This document shows, in pieces, positions 37,201-48,770 of a stretch of 64,000 nucleotides of DNA. Under the pieces are notes generated by a model that ran no database searches, had not been told where the DNA came from, and saw only the letters and a list, made by a program, of their open reading frames with translations. The position numbers and the translations under genes are program-made. Numbering within the stretch: the stretch's first letter is position 1; each line of letters starts with the position of its first letter. The stretch covers positions 33,470,580 through 33,534,579 of the forward strand of contig NC_088678.1 of the NCBI RefSeq assembly GCF_950023065.1. Direction: 5' to 3'. Source of the DNA: Planococcus citri (Eukaryota; Arthropoda; Insecta; Hemiptera; Pseudococcidae).

Positions 37201-37515
37201 AAATTCTAGGTGTAATTATGTGACCTTATTATCGGATAATAACGAATAAAAAATTTCCATCTGAGATAACCCACATGAGCAAGTATAACATCCTATCTAT
37301 CAATTTGATGATACTGAAGTGAGATGTGAGCCAAATCGTTGAAAATTTCGATCGATCATCGAAATCAGATATTCTTTTTGAATCCAAAATCTTCATTGCG
37401 TTTGAAATTTAAATTAAAGAATAAACTTTTCTTGTCAAAATTCAAGATTTTTTTTCAATCCATTCTTGAAAACATAGATATCCATGAAGTATAGTTCACA
37501 AAAAATTTTAGTTCT
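28253..37515. other. probable FGF intron sequence, no exon recognised
   Basis: About 9 kb without a convincing coding exon. I looked on the plus strand for the second FGF core exon (about 100 bases, with a pattern like IxGVxxxxYLxMxxxGxLYGS) and did not find it. Notable items: a 15-C run at 31331-31345, C-run near 33893, and slightly CpG-richer zones at 32.0-33.0 and 36.0-37.1 kb that could be regulatory. Open frames (for example 30070-30360 minus, 32840-33040 plus) carry no recognisable motifs. Confidence 0.45.
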
Positions 37516-38901
37516 GGGTCATTCCACGTCAATTAGACCAAAAAGTGGTAGGGGGTTCGGCGATTTTTTTGAAATTTTTTCTGTGGAGAGACCTTCCGAA
37601 GGGATGACCAATGGCGCAAATCGCAGCTGTCTAGCCCACTTTTAAAGGCAGCCAGAGTGTGTCAAATTTTTCAGTGAACCTAAAATATCATCCATTTCAG
37701 CAGTGGATTACTCGATAACCGCGATACCTACCAAAAAATAGAACTTTTCCCCATATTTAGGGGTTTTGAAAGGCTTTTTGGTGATTGATATCATAAAAAT
37801 CAGTGTTGCCACTTTTTTTTGTACAAAAAATTAGCTCAAAAAGTTTCTAAACGTAGTTTTTATATCGTTCCGACTCTCAAAAATTCCGAAAAAAATATAT
37901 TATGGACAACTTTTCATGCTGAACAACGTATTAAAAAATTGGGATGGTAACATGTTGCAAAGACAATTTAAAAAAATTTAAGTTTGCGAAAAAATGCGAT
38001 TTTTTGATTAAAAACATGAAAACAAGTTTTGATAGGTGAAGTTGACCCATTTTACCCCTATTTGTACGTATCTGTTGAAAAAGTTGAAAACCCCTTTCAC
38101 TCGATGAAATGAACTCCTCACCAAAAAAATCAAAATTCGAAAAGATTCAAAAAATGAACAAAATTTTATTTTTTTGGTGTGAGTGAAATTTTTAACAACT
38201 TTTTCATGAAATACGTCAGAAAGAGGTCAAAATAAGAATTTGAACTTTTTTTGATGTTCAAAATTGAAAATTGAATTTTTTCGAATTTTGATTTTTTTTG
38301 TGATGAGTTCATTTCATCGAATGAAGGAGTTTTTTCGACTTTTTCAACAGATGATACGTAAAAAAAAGGGGTCAAATGAGTCAACTTCACCGGTCAAAAC
38401 TTTTTTCCACGTTTCAAATCAAAAAATCGCATTTTTTCGCAAACTTTCAATTTTTCTAAATCGACTTTGCGAAATAATGCCATTCCAATTTTTTAATATG
38501 TTGTTCAGCATGAAAAGTTGTCCATATTTTTTTCAGAATTTTTGAGAGTCGAAACGATATGAAAATTGCGTTTAGAAACTTTTCGAGCTAATTTTTTGTA
38601 CGAAAAAAAGTGACAACACTGATTGTTATGATATCGCCAAAAAGCCTTTTAAAATCCCTAACTGTTGGAAAAAGTTCCATTTTGGTAGGTATCGTGGTTA
38701 TCGAGTAATCCACTTCTGAAATGGATGATATTTCAAGTTCACTGAAAACTTTGACACCCTCTGGCTGCCTTTAAAAATGTGCTAGACGGCTGCGATTTGC
38801 GCCATTGGTCATCCCTTCGGAAGGTCTTTCCACAGGAAAAATTTCAAAAAAATCGCCGAACCCCCCTACCACTTCTTGGTCCAATTGACGTGGAATGACC
38901 C
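37516..38901. mobile_element. 1386-bp foldback element with GGGTCATTCCACGTCAATT ends
   Basis: Terminal inverted repeats GGGTCATTCCACGTCAATT (37516) and AATTGACGTGGAATGACCC (ending 38901). Pairing continues for roughly 630 bp per arm, through GACCTTCCGAAGGGATGACC near 37590 and its inverse near 38810, down to a loop of about 125 bp near 38150-38275. Arms differ at scattered sites. Foldback elements with GGGTCATTCCA(C/T)GTCAA ends are, from memory, common in invertebrate genomes. No transposase. If FGF extends to 39 kb, this lies in its intron. Confidence 0.88.
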
Positions 38902-39302
38902 TTCTAATAACTAAGCCCAATGTGTGTGGCATTTTTTTTTTTTTTACCATGAGTACTTTATTGCGTGTCTATAGTCTTCAATAATTTTCTCTAGTTTCCT
39001 ACTAGATTCCTAGTGTGCTTCTGGTGGGTTTTGTAGTTTCATTTGTTTATCTACCTTTTTCAAAGCGTTGTAATTTTACACCTGATTAAATCATAGGGCA
39101 CGTGTTCAAAAAATAATCTATCTTTACTCGCAAAATAGAAGACCCCTTAGCGCGAATAATTCCAAAAAATCGCACCATCATCTCGTTCACTTTCAATATC
39201 TCGATACAAATCTCACGCAAATCCCTCGACAGGAGGGCTTCCAGTCGATTGAGACAATTCGACTTAACGAATTAAAAATCGTAAATTAGCTATAAAATGT
39301 GA

Positions 39303-39461
39303 TCGACTCAAAGGTGCGCCTTGGCCAGTTCCAGTGCCACATTGTATAAGCCACACATCGACTTCTTCGTATCATTTCCGCCTTTAGGCCGTACATTTCC
39401 GAACAGAAGCGGGAAGCCCCCGAAGAAACAATACGCGAAACCAGTTCATCTACGTAAATGA
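39303..39461 (+). CDS. weak candidate for the last FGF exon
   Basis: A GC-richer island in which a plus-strand frame is open for 52 codons to TGA at 39459. The end reads LYKPHIDFFVSFPPLGR, then TFPNRSGKPPKKQYAKPVHLRK over the last 22 residues. A hydrophobic strand, a conserved G-(R/K), a basic tail and a terminal H-L resemble the C-terminal end of FGF cores (YYVALxxxGxx...HFLP). It is on the same strand as exon 1, 11 kb downstream. Against it: the usual Cys and NxY motifs are not clearly present, no strong splice acceptor stands out, and two minus-strand frames are open over the same bases. The middle core exon was not found. Confidence 0.2.
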   Translation, partial: STQRCALASSSATLYKPHIDFFVSFPPLGRTFPNRSGKPPKKQYAKPVHLRK

Positions 39462-40679
39462 ACCGGATTAGATTTGTCAAGATTGTCTCTATATAAGGAA
39501 ATTGCTGATAAATCCGACTCATCTGGCAATTTTATAGCTTCCAAATTGCTGGTAACTTTTTCATGGAATCGAGACTATATTTAAATAGGTGGGCGCGTGC
39601 GCGAACAAACGTGTAATAAATTAAATCACAAATTTGACGTTAACTGCCGCCTCGGCCGTAAATTCGGGCGCTATAGATATCAAACCGCGTATCAGCCATT
39701 GAATGGGAAAAAATGCCATACCAGCAACCAACCGATTGCACATTGAATCTAGTGAAAGTACAAATACGTATAAATACATATTGTCGCATCTGTAATATAT
39801 TTTTCCACCAAAAATAAGAAAAAAATGAATACTCGACGTTTATCAATAAGATAAATCTTCTCCCATTATTTTGTCGCTCATAAGGCGAGCAATGCTCCAG
39901 CTCTAAACTGCTACAAGAAGAAAGCCACCTCAAGGTCGAAATTTTTCAAGCCAATAGCGCGTGTTAGGCGATTATTTATTGAAAAAAAAAAACTGCTCGT
40001 AGGTATTTATTTTTCTTAATTTATTATGTAAATTTTTTTCGTCAGAATGGTCGAAATTTTTTTTTTTCACTGTATCTCGAATTAAATCGTAGTGGACATC
40101 TGTGGTATGCTTCTTCACATATGTGTATCTTTACTCTCTTATATGAGGCTAGAACCCGTCATAATAAATCCGGTCGGTCTTTGACTTTTACTTCTACGTG
40201 ACAAACGTGTGTAGGTATTTGTATGTGTATATAGTAAACTTCTTTGCAGAACAGAACTCTACCTATCATCAGCGTACGAGATGTTTAAGTTACGATGAGG
40301 ATGATGATGATGACTATGATACACACGCTTTTAAATGCTGTAGGCTTTTTTGCGAAACCGAAACGAATATTTTCGGAAGCCACCCGCGACGTCAACGCAT
40401 TAGAAAAAGAGCCGCTCTTTGCCGAATTATATACCGACGCCAATGTAAACATTTTAAACGACCGATCAAGTATGCTTAATGGTATTCCAATACTGTGCCA
40501 TTATTTTAACACGCGTTCTTCGTAATCGAGCTATGTATATACCCATCTTGAAATTTATTTTTCAAAATGGATCGCAAAATTGTAGTTTAGACCGATTCTG
40601 ATGAAGGTACATGCTCCAAAATGGATTCAAAACGATTCGATTCCATTCCAAGGCTTTTAAAGGCAAAAGTGGGCCAAAG
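39462..40679. other. non-coding, CpG-moderate region
   Basis: Several overlapping open frames on both strands (39640-39933 minus, 40198-40525 plus, the latter with a GATGATGAT stretch) but no recognisable domain. Nothing can be assigned. Confidence 0.4.
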
Positions 40680-41140
40680 TTCGTTTTTTTTTTCAAAATT
40701 GAAAATTCCCACTTTTTCTATCATAATTCCTGAGGAAAATTTTGTTTGTTCTCAGCATCAAAAAGACTGGCTCTTTTTTATCAAAATTGCAATTGCTGAA
40801 AAAAAATTTTTTTTGAGTCAGAATTTCTGAAATGTCATGGCTTTTATGTGGCAAAAAATCTACTTTTTTGACAAAATTACAAAAAAATCAATCAAAATTA
40901 TCAAAAATTTCATTTTTTTGCCAAATTTTGAAAAATTCTACTTTTTTATAAAAATTGTAAAGAACTCATTTTTTGTCAAAATTGCCAAAAAGTATAATTT
41001 TTTTCAAAATTCAAAAAAGACCGATTTTTTGGACGTAATTTGCTTAAAAGTCTGATGTTTGCCGAAATTGCAAAAAAATCCTACTCCTTCATCAAAATTG
41101 CAGGAAAGACTCGTTTCTTGTCAGAATTGCCTAAAATTTT
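40680..41140. repeat. degenerate short-period tandem array
   Basis: About ten loosely conserved units of 35-45 bp of the form ACTTTTTT(A/G)TCAAAATTGCAAAAA, spacing and sequence drifting along the array. It explains the Phe/Lys/Ile-rich open frames here, which are not genes. Confidence 0.6.
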
Positions 41141-41212
41141 TGTTCTGTTACCAACGTATTGCAAGTACGAGTAAGTATAGGTAATTCTTACATTTGTGTT
41201 TGGAAATTATGA

Positions 41213-41340
41213 ACTTTACCATTTTTTGTCATTCTGAAGCTTCGAGCGTAAGTTTCACTTTCTCTGAAAAAATTTTGATACTCTGGAGAAATCGAAAGTC
41301 ACATTGGAGGCTTCAGAATGGATCAGAATGGTGAAATTCG
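41213..41340. repeat. small foldback, about 128 bp
   Basis: TTACCATTTTTTGTCATTCTGAAGC at the left pairs with GGCTTCAGAATGGATCAGAATGGTGAA at the right. The right arm also resembles the arm of the 48-kb foldback (CTGGAGAAAT...GGAGGCT(C/T)CAGAATGG), so the two may share ancestry. Confidence 0.6.
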
Positions 41341-41360
41341 GGTATATTATGTATGTATTT

Positions 41361-42212
41361 AAAGGGTACCCCCGGATAAGATAGGCAAAATGCCCTTAAC
41401 CTCGGATTTCGATGAAACTCACAGGGTATGTTTAGTACCCCCAAAAAATAATTTTGGGCCCATAACCCGCTCCCCACCCTACCCCCCTCAGCCAGGGGGG
41501 CCAAAAAACGCGTTTTTCAGGGGAAAAATTCTGCATCAGCGAGTAATTGAGATAAATTTATTCTGTAAACGAATATAGTTAGAGGATACATGGGGGTACC
41601 TCCCTGAATTTTTTCAGAATTTTTCATCGCATGGGGGGAGAAGGAGGGACAAAAGAAAACTTTAAATCGACATTACTCCGGAACGAAAAAACATACCAAA
41701 ACGATTTTTTCGTCAAATATGTATTTTTAGGTCTACTTTCCATAGAAATCATCACCCGGCCATTTGGAGCGGTGGGTCAAGCTCAAAAGCTCAAAAAACT
41801 CTCAAAAAACCAAGTTTTTTACGTTTTTCTCCAAAAATATGGACAAATGGCCGAAATCGAAGAGAACCAAGTTGTTCAGCGTGAAATTTTACCTCAGAAT
41901 GTGTAATTGAAAATTCATTTATACCGTGCGATCGTACGGTAAAACTACACGCGCAGAAGTATTTTTGCTTATGCGTATGTATCAAGATAGCTGAAAGGGT
42001 ATTCCTGAGTAAAATAGGTGGAATGCCCCTGTCCTCAGATTTCTGAAATTTTGATGAAACATCGTTGGGTACCTTTAAAAAAAATGTTGGAGCCAAAAAA
42101 TTCCCCCACCCCACCTCCCTTGCTCACAATAGCGAAAAAACGTTTTTTTGGGGGGGAGGGATCATGCTTCAACGGGTTTTGGAAAAAAATCTGTATTCAC
42201 TCAAAATATGTT
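41361..42212 (+). repeat. left arm of the 3-kb foldback
   Basis: Contains the first direct unit (41361-41993) and the beginning of the second (from 41994). Near the unit junction is the small palindrome ACCGTGCGATCGTACGGT (about 41924-41941). Confidence 0.9.
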
Positions 42213-43509
42213 ATGATTCTAGCAACGCAAATTTTTTCAAAAATTGTTGGCTCCCCAAGGGGAAGATATTGACAAAAGAAAATTTGAAACTGCCGTATCT
42301 TCAAACCTAATTCAAGCACATGAATTTTTTATCAAAAATATATCAGCATGAGTACTATAATTGGTATTTTTTTCAAATTTTCCCTCCAGGTGGGCCATCC
42401 TCAAAAACTCAAAAAACACTCAAAATTGTGTTTTTTGGGTCACGGCACCACCAAAAAAAGCGATCTGTAATTTTGCATTCTGGCCTCCAAATCCATAGAA
42501 AACCAACTAACTTCTTGAAACTCCAATTTTGGGGCCATAGGCACCCCCTCTCACAAATTTTGAGGTGAAAGTAGATTGACAATATGGGTATCGTTATCAT
42601 ATGAATCGAACTCGCTGAACACCAATATGAAGTTTGATTTGAAGTTGGATCCTCCTAACGGTCACATTGTGGAGAAGGGTTGTCCAAAAATTAGATTTTT
42701 TGAAAAAAATGCTTCATAGCGCAATTAACGCCATGCAACTTTTTAATCAAGATTTTCTTGAATTACAAGTATTTTTCAAGTACATAGTATCTAACTCAAA
42801 ACATCAGAAAGGTTTCTTTTTGGTGTCGACCATTAAATTTTTATGTGAGTTGCCTACCAAGTACATTGAAAACACAATAAGTATACCTATACCTAGTAGA
42901 TTGGGTGGATCGCGAAATATTGGGGAAAAAACTGTGAATTTTTATCAATTACAGCAAAAACCGTTATTTTGAGTTGAAAGTTGTACAGAAAAATTCTAGC
43001 TCTAGAAGTGCCCCTAAAAGGAAAACATGAGCCCTCAAAGTTGGGGGTATTTTCGAAAAAACTAGCCCCTGTACCCAATTTGTTTTGAGAAAAATGACGA
43101 CCCAGTCCCAAATAAAATTATTTGAGATTCTGTGTCCATTCTATGCTATTATTTTTAATTGTTATTGCCAATTTCGAAAAATTACCCACAATTTAGGAAT
43201 TTTTTTGCAATTTTTCTCGATTTTTTGAAATTTAAAATATTGGCGTCACTGCGTTCCAAAATATTTCCTCAGTTTCAGAAATATATCTTTCAATGTTTCT
43301 TCTTCATTATAGCGAAACATTTGCGAAGAAAATATTTTCAAAACACCAACTACTAATACCCCCCCCCCCAAAAAAACGATTTGCAAATTTTCAATCGCTC
43401 AGTAGAACTCTAAAAATGCACTTGGATTTTGACGGCATCCGCAATATTATAGATCGACGGTTCGACGCAGAATCTCAAATATGTATGTACCTTCATTATA
43501 CTGTCTCCT

Positions 43510-44370
43510 CCATATATTTTGAGTGAATTCAAAATATATATATTTTTTTCAAAACTCGTTGAAGCATGATCCCTCCCCCCCAAAAAAACGTTTTTTCGCT
43601 ATTGTGAGCAAGGGAGGTGGGGTGGGGGAATTTTTTGGCTCCAACATTTTTTTTAAAGGTACCCAACGATGTTTCATCAAAATTTCAGAAATCTGAGGAC
43701 AGGGGCATTCCACCTATTTTACTCAGGAATACCCTTTCAGCTATCTTGATACATACGCATAAGCAAAAATACTTCTGCGCGTGTAGTTTTACCGTACGAT
43801 CGCACGGTATAAATGAATTTTCAATTACACATTCTGAGGTAAAATTTCACGCTGAACAACTTGGTTCTCTTCGATTTCGGCCATTTGTCCATATTTTTGG
43901 AGAAAAACGTAAAAAACTTGGTTTTTTGAGAGTTTTTTGAGCTTTTGAGCTTGACCCACCGCTCCAAATGGCCGGGTGATGATTTCTATGGAAAGTAGAC
44001 CTAAAAATACATATTTGACGAAAAAATCGTTTTGGTATGTTTTTTCGTTCCGGAGTAATGTCGATTTAAAGTTTTCTTTTGTCCCTCCTTCTCCCCCCAT
44101 GCGATGAAAAATTCTGAAAAAATTCAGGGAGGTACCCCCATGTATCCTCTAACTATATTCGTTTACAGAATAAATTTATCTCAATTACTCGCTGATGCAG
44201 AATTTTTCCCCTGAAAAACGCGTTTTTTGGCCCCCCTGGCTGAGGGGGGTAGGGTGGGGAGCGGGTTATGGGCCCAAAATTATTTTTTGGGGGTACTAAA
44301 CATACCCTGTGAGTTTCATCGAAATCCGAGGTTAAGGGCATTTTGCCTATCTTATCCGGGGGTACCCTTT
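43510..44370 (-). repeat. right arm of the 3-kb foldback
   Basis: Inverse of the left arm. At the inner edge, similarity fades through a zone with an expanded AT stretch (ATATATATATTTTTTTC near 43537) absent from the left arm. Confidence 0.9.
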
Positions 44371-47300
44371 TCATCATTGTAATTTTACTTGTAGTTGGAA
44401 AAATTCACAGGGTGTTCAACAAAATCATGACTTTTTCATGACCTATTTACCACATTTTTACCGCATAAAAATACCCTCCACCCCTCAAATATATTTCTGT
44501 TTTTTTTTCACTTTTCTGATTTTTTGAAAAAAAATTCAATTTTTAATTTTATGTTTTTTTTAAACAAAATTTCAAGTGTGTTTCGAGCGAAATTCATGAC
44601 TTTTCATGACTTTCATAACAGTTAGACTTTCTGAAATGAATTCAAAATGTGACAGGTCGTATAATTTTTCCTAAATCGACATTTTTTATAATCATTGATG
44701 CACTTTTGATCATTGATCCAAAAAGAAAAAGAGTACGTGCTGAGTCAGCTTATTTGCAAACTAAATTCACAGGAAAAAAAATTCACGTGAGGAGAGAACG
44801 GAAGAGGGAAGAAGTTGAACATAAAAAAGAACATCGTGTTACATTTTTAATCCACTTCCCCTCTTATCATTCTTCAACCCATCCCAATCCACAGTCCATC
44901 CAAATCATTTAGTATGCCTTCATCATTCGTCTAATATTCGAAGCTTTAAACCTTTCCCAAGCTTCCTCACCGTTCATTTAAAAAACTTCATCTTTTTTCA
45001 TCTTCACTTCACATCTCATTTCACGTCATGGTATTCAAAACTCAGAAGCCGGAGCATTGAATTGTTTATTTATTAAATGATTCATTCTAGTTAAATAGTT
45101 TCTTATCACAGTTTAGAGAGAATAATATTTCAAATGTTATCGCAGAGATCACGCGAAAATTAGTGAAATGCTATCACTACCTACGCGTAAAATACATTCA
45201 TCCAAACCTACTACCACTTCATCTTCATAAGCTAAAAATCAATAAACTCCAACCCAGCCAATACTTTGTATTTCTTATCAGTATTCGATATTGTGATAGG
45301 TCATTGAAATAAACTTTGGAAGCACAAAATCGCACGATTCTTTCGATGTAAACATATAAAATGAGTAACAAACACACACGTTCGAGAGATGGATTTATTT
45401 TTGTGTTTAAATTTCTATGTACATACTTCCTTATCAGTTTGCACATTCCCTTGCAATGTTTTATCTCATACTTATATAGGTATTTCGCCTCTTTCTTTCG
45501 TTTCCTGAAGATAGAAATTACACGATGACGAAAGGCAAGTTCAATTAACCACTAGAACATCAAAAATAATATCAGATCGACGTTTAAAAAAAAGCTTATA
45601 AAGCCAGAAAAATTTAAAATTGATAAAGTTTAAAAACCCATCGAATCGATTTTTTTTTACTTCAATTGAAACTGTACAAAATTTCTGCAGCATCGATGGG
45701 TCATAAATTTCCAAAATGACAAATAAAAAACGAAACTTGTTGCTCAAAAAAATGAAAAATATTATTTATGTAAGTACTGTAAGTAGCCTAGATGACTCTT
45801 GGTAAACTTGGGAAATGAGAAAATAAGAGTATAGAAATAAGTACTCGTATCTATCTGCCACTCGAATCCATCCAAATAAACCATTTCCACGTATCTTTTT
45901 CTTTTAATATCGGATTATTTATGGAAGATATTTTCAAAAAAAATACATCTCTTTTTTGACAAGAAAATTGAAAAAAAAAAACGATCAAATTTGTTAATCA
46001 ATAAAAGTAGTAGGTAAATCGGATTAAATTTTTATAAAAATAGCAATCGAAGAACCCAACATCGAAATATCGCCAGTGAACTAAAATTTAAAATTAAATT
46101 AAACGTCATGTAGTCTATTAAATCTTTAAAAATGTTCTCCAAATAAACATGGTGACCTTGTACGTAATTTGAAAATTCAACAAAACGCCATACACCCATA
46201 AGTATAACGTTGAATACGATCAAATCATTTCTGGAAATGGTTCTTTTACCCATAAACCTCGTATATAAATTTCACTTTTTTTCATTCCATTCTATCGTTC
46301 ATTCAAATTATAGGCACTGATATCTGGCAACAATAATATAGGTACCTAATGGAATATTGAAACGATTCCGTATAACCATAAGGCCCGGCACCTGGGAAAG
46401 TAATATTATGAAAATAGTTAGAAATTCCATTCCCAAATGCGGATACCCATCGATGTAATTCTCATTTCTCTTCTTAACGTAGGTACCTAGGTATACGAGT
46501 ATAACATAAAATTTGAACATTAACGATGAGTTTAAGATTTAAGAAAATTTCCACCTACCAACCAATATCTCTATATTATACGCGGGTAATATACACGTAG
46601 TTACTTATCGGTAAAGGCGGATAATTCAAAAGTTTCCTTTTGTAGTTTAATAAGTAGATGCGAGTCCGAGTATGCAGATATAAATCAAATAAAAATGCTA
46701 CCGGGAGGTTAATATTTTAAAAATAGAGTAAACTAAACAACAGTAGGGTATCAGGTTAATCCCGATGTAGTCGAGAATCGGGTGGTAACTACTAACTAGT
46801 CAGCCTGGTATCGTGTAAAATGAAATCTAACTGAACAGTGAACATCGCAGGTAAATCTTAAATTATGACTGGAGTCATTTGTCAGTACAGAATTATTAAA
46901 ATGCGCAGGTACCCCAGCGCGGCGTGATGTTTGTATACCGCGCTGATTCTCAGCACCGAATACTTCTCTATACCTATACTTTACAATATAGATATATTAT
47001 CGTACTTCAATGTGTTATAATTAGGTGCTAGTGAAATCAAAAATCATCGGTAATCAGTTCTTTTCATTTTTATTTCAAAAATCACAGGCTACGAAGGGGT
47101 GAAAGGGTGCCATCTACCGAAGAAAAAGGGTTCATCTATATAGCAAAACTATTTTTTCATCTTTGAACGATGGATTACTTTCGATTTTTTTATTCGCATT
47201 ATATAATTTAAACGCTCGTAAACCGAGAACTGTGACAATTGGAACACGTTTACTAGTGCCAAGTTGACCACGAAGTACAAAATGGGATTTTACTATGTAG

Positions 47301-47877
47301 GTTTATAGTGTTAAAACACATGCCTCCTTCAGTTTCTCTTATCAATGTGTTTTTTCGAGCGTAGATCCGAATTGGAGAGGCACTGAGGGAGGGAATAGCT
47401 GGTTCCTACCCAAGAGAGTGTTGAAGGTTTTAAGGGTCCCTGACCTTTTCACATTATAGAGCCCCAGCAAAGACCTAACCAAGAACTATTTTTGGAAAGG
47501 GAGGGCAAGACAGAAATCACAAACGTATTGATCGACTGATACCTACTCCAATGAAAATCCTCAAGCTACAATGCAATAAACAAAGTGGGGTCTACTAGTT
47601 TTATAAAAGGTGTTACGAGCCCTGAAATTTTTTAATGATTCTTGAAAAAAGTCATTTTATTATTTTTCTCAATATTTTTTGAAACTTTGTGAAACCATCT
47701 CTATATCCAGACGAAGATTATTGGATCTTTTTTAGCATTAAAACTTCTTTTTGTGGAAAATTTTTCTAAAAATTTTATATTTTGGCAAAAAAAAAAGAAA
47801 TTGCCACGAATGAAGCGAGGGCAAAAACTTCCGAAAATTTTATGTGTAAAAGCTGAAAAAAATACATCATTTTTTCA
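44371..47877. other. non-coding, no gene recognised
   Basis: AT-rich with many short open frames and no motif. At 44430-44610 the word CATGACTTTTTCATGACC and close variants recur four times. Confidence 0.5.
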
Positions 47878-48770
47878 AAACCCAATTCTCAGCTGCCCAA
47901 GTTCATTTTTCGATTTTTGGCGAATTTTTGAAAATTCAAAATTGACTGTTTTTGGCGATTTATGCTTTTTTTTAAAAGTACGTACTTGATCAGTAAAAAT
48001 GGTCAAAATAAGTCCGAAAAGTAATATTAATTACCCAAATACAAATTTCACAATTTCCAGCCATTCTGGAGCCTCCAGCGCGTCTTTTCAATTTCTCCAG
48101 AATTTTGAATTTGCTCCAAAAGGCGTGAATATGAAGTTGGACAGCTAAGAATCGAGTTGTATACTACAATCGACCTGTTTAACGAGTTTATCCAGATTTG
48201 AGCAGATTTTGAGAGCGACATCTCAAAAGTGGTTTTTTGACTAGCTTTTTTCAAAATTAAAAAATCCAAAAAATCAAAAGATAACCGTTTGTGAGGACAT
48301 TTTTGAAATTTGTGAGAATCGCTGTATTTCTTCAAGAACTGACCCCCCCCCCCCCGAAAGCAAATTCTACCATTTCCAGCCGTTTTGGAGCGAGAGTGAC
48401 ACCTCAAAAAACCACTCTTGAGGTGTCACTCTCAAAATCTGCTCAAATATGGATAAACTCGTTAAATAGGTCGATTGTAGTATACAACTCGATTCTTAGC
48501 TGCCCAACTTCATATTCACGCCTTCTGGAGCAAATTCAAAATTCTGGAGAAATTGAAAAATCGCGCTGGAGGCTCCAGAATGGCTGGAAATTGTGAAATT
48601 TGGATTTGGGTAATTAATATTAGTTTTCGGACTTATTTTGACCATTTTTACTGATCAAGTACGCACTTTTAAAAAAAAGCATAAATCGCCAAAAACAGTC
48701 AATTTTGAATTTTCAAAAATTCGCCAAAAATCGAAAAATTAACTTGGGCAGCTATAAATTTGGTTCTGGG
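47878..48770. mobile_element. 893-bp foldback element
   Basis: Arms about 47878-48245 and 48395-48770 pair over nearly their full length, including AGTACGTACTTGATCAGTAA, TGGAGCCTCCAGCGCG and TATACTACAATCGACCTGTT. Both arms give the same 45-residue frame ending with LQNGWKL, which shows how similar they are and is not evidence of a gene. A 12-C run lies in the loop (about 48342-48353), beside a second short hairpin (GAGTGACACCTCAAAAAACC / its inverse). Confidence 0.85.

Larger units (their letters stand above)
41361..44370. mobile_element. 3.0-kb near-palindromic foldback element
   Basis: Ends AAAGGGTACCCCCGGATAAG (41361) and its exact inverse (ending 44370); flanking bases do not match, so these are true ends. 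The arms (41361-42212 and 43510-44370) are practically identical in their outer 800 bases: conceptual translations of 107 and 91 residues are the same from both arms. The inner about 60 bases of each arm diverge. The central 1.3 kb is mostly unpaired. The left half also consists of two diverged direct units starting at 41361 and 41994, both beginning AAAGGGTA, so the element is a tandem-plus-inverted composite. The 'proteins' read from it are inverted-repeat artefacts with no domain; no transposase. Confidence 0.9.

Noticed and set aside
39286..39522. Minus-strand frame ending GLYNVALELAKAHL read as a neuropeptide-like (allatotropin-like) sequence
   Set aside because: Superficial similarity only; no dibasic cleavage or amidation Gly, no signal peptide, and other frames are equally open. 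Mentioned under the FGF candidate exon.
41791..44100. Pairs of identical 107- and 91-residue open frames on opposite strands
   Set aside because: They are the two arms of one foldback read in mirror image. No start context, domain or codon signal; not duplicated genes.
44649..44912. 87-codon plus-strand frame with Lys/Arg/Glu-rich middle
   Set aside because: Low-complexity, non-ATG start likely, no domain; considered chance.
48048..48596. Two open frames sharing a 45-residue C-terminal end
   Set aside because: Artefact of the 893-bp inverted repeat.
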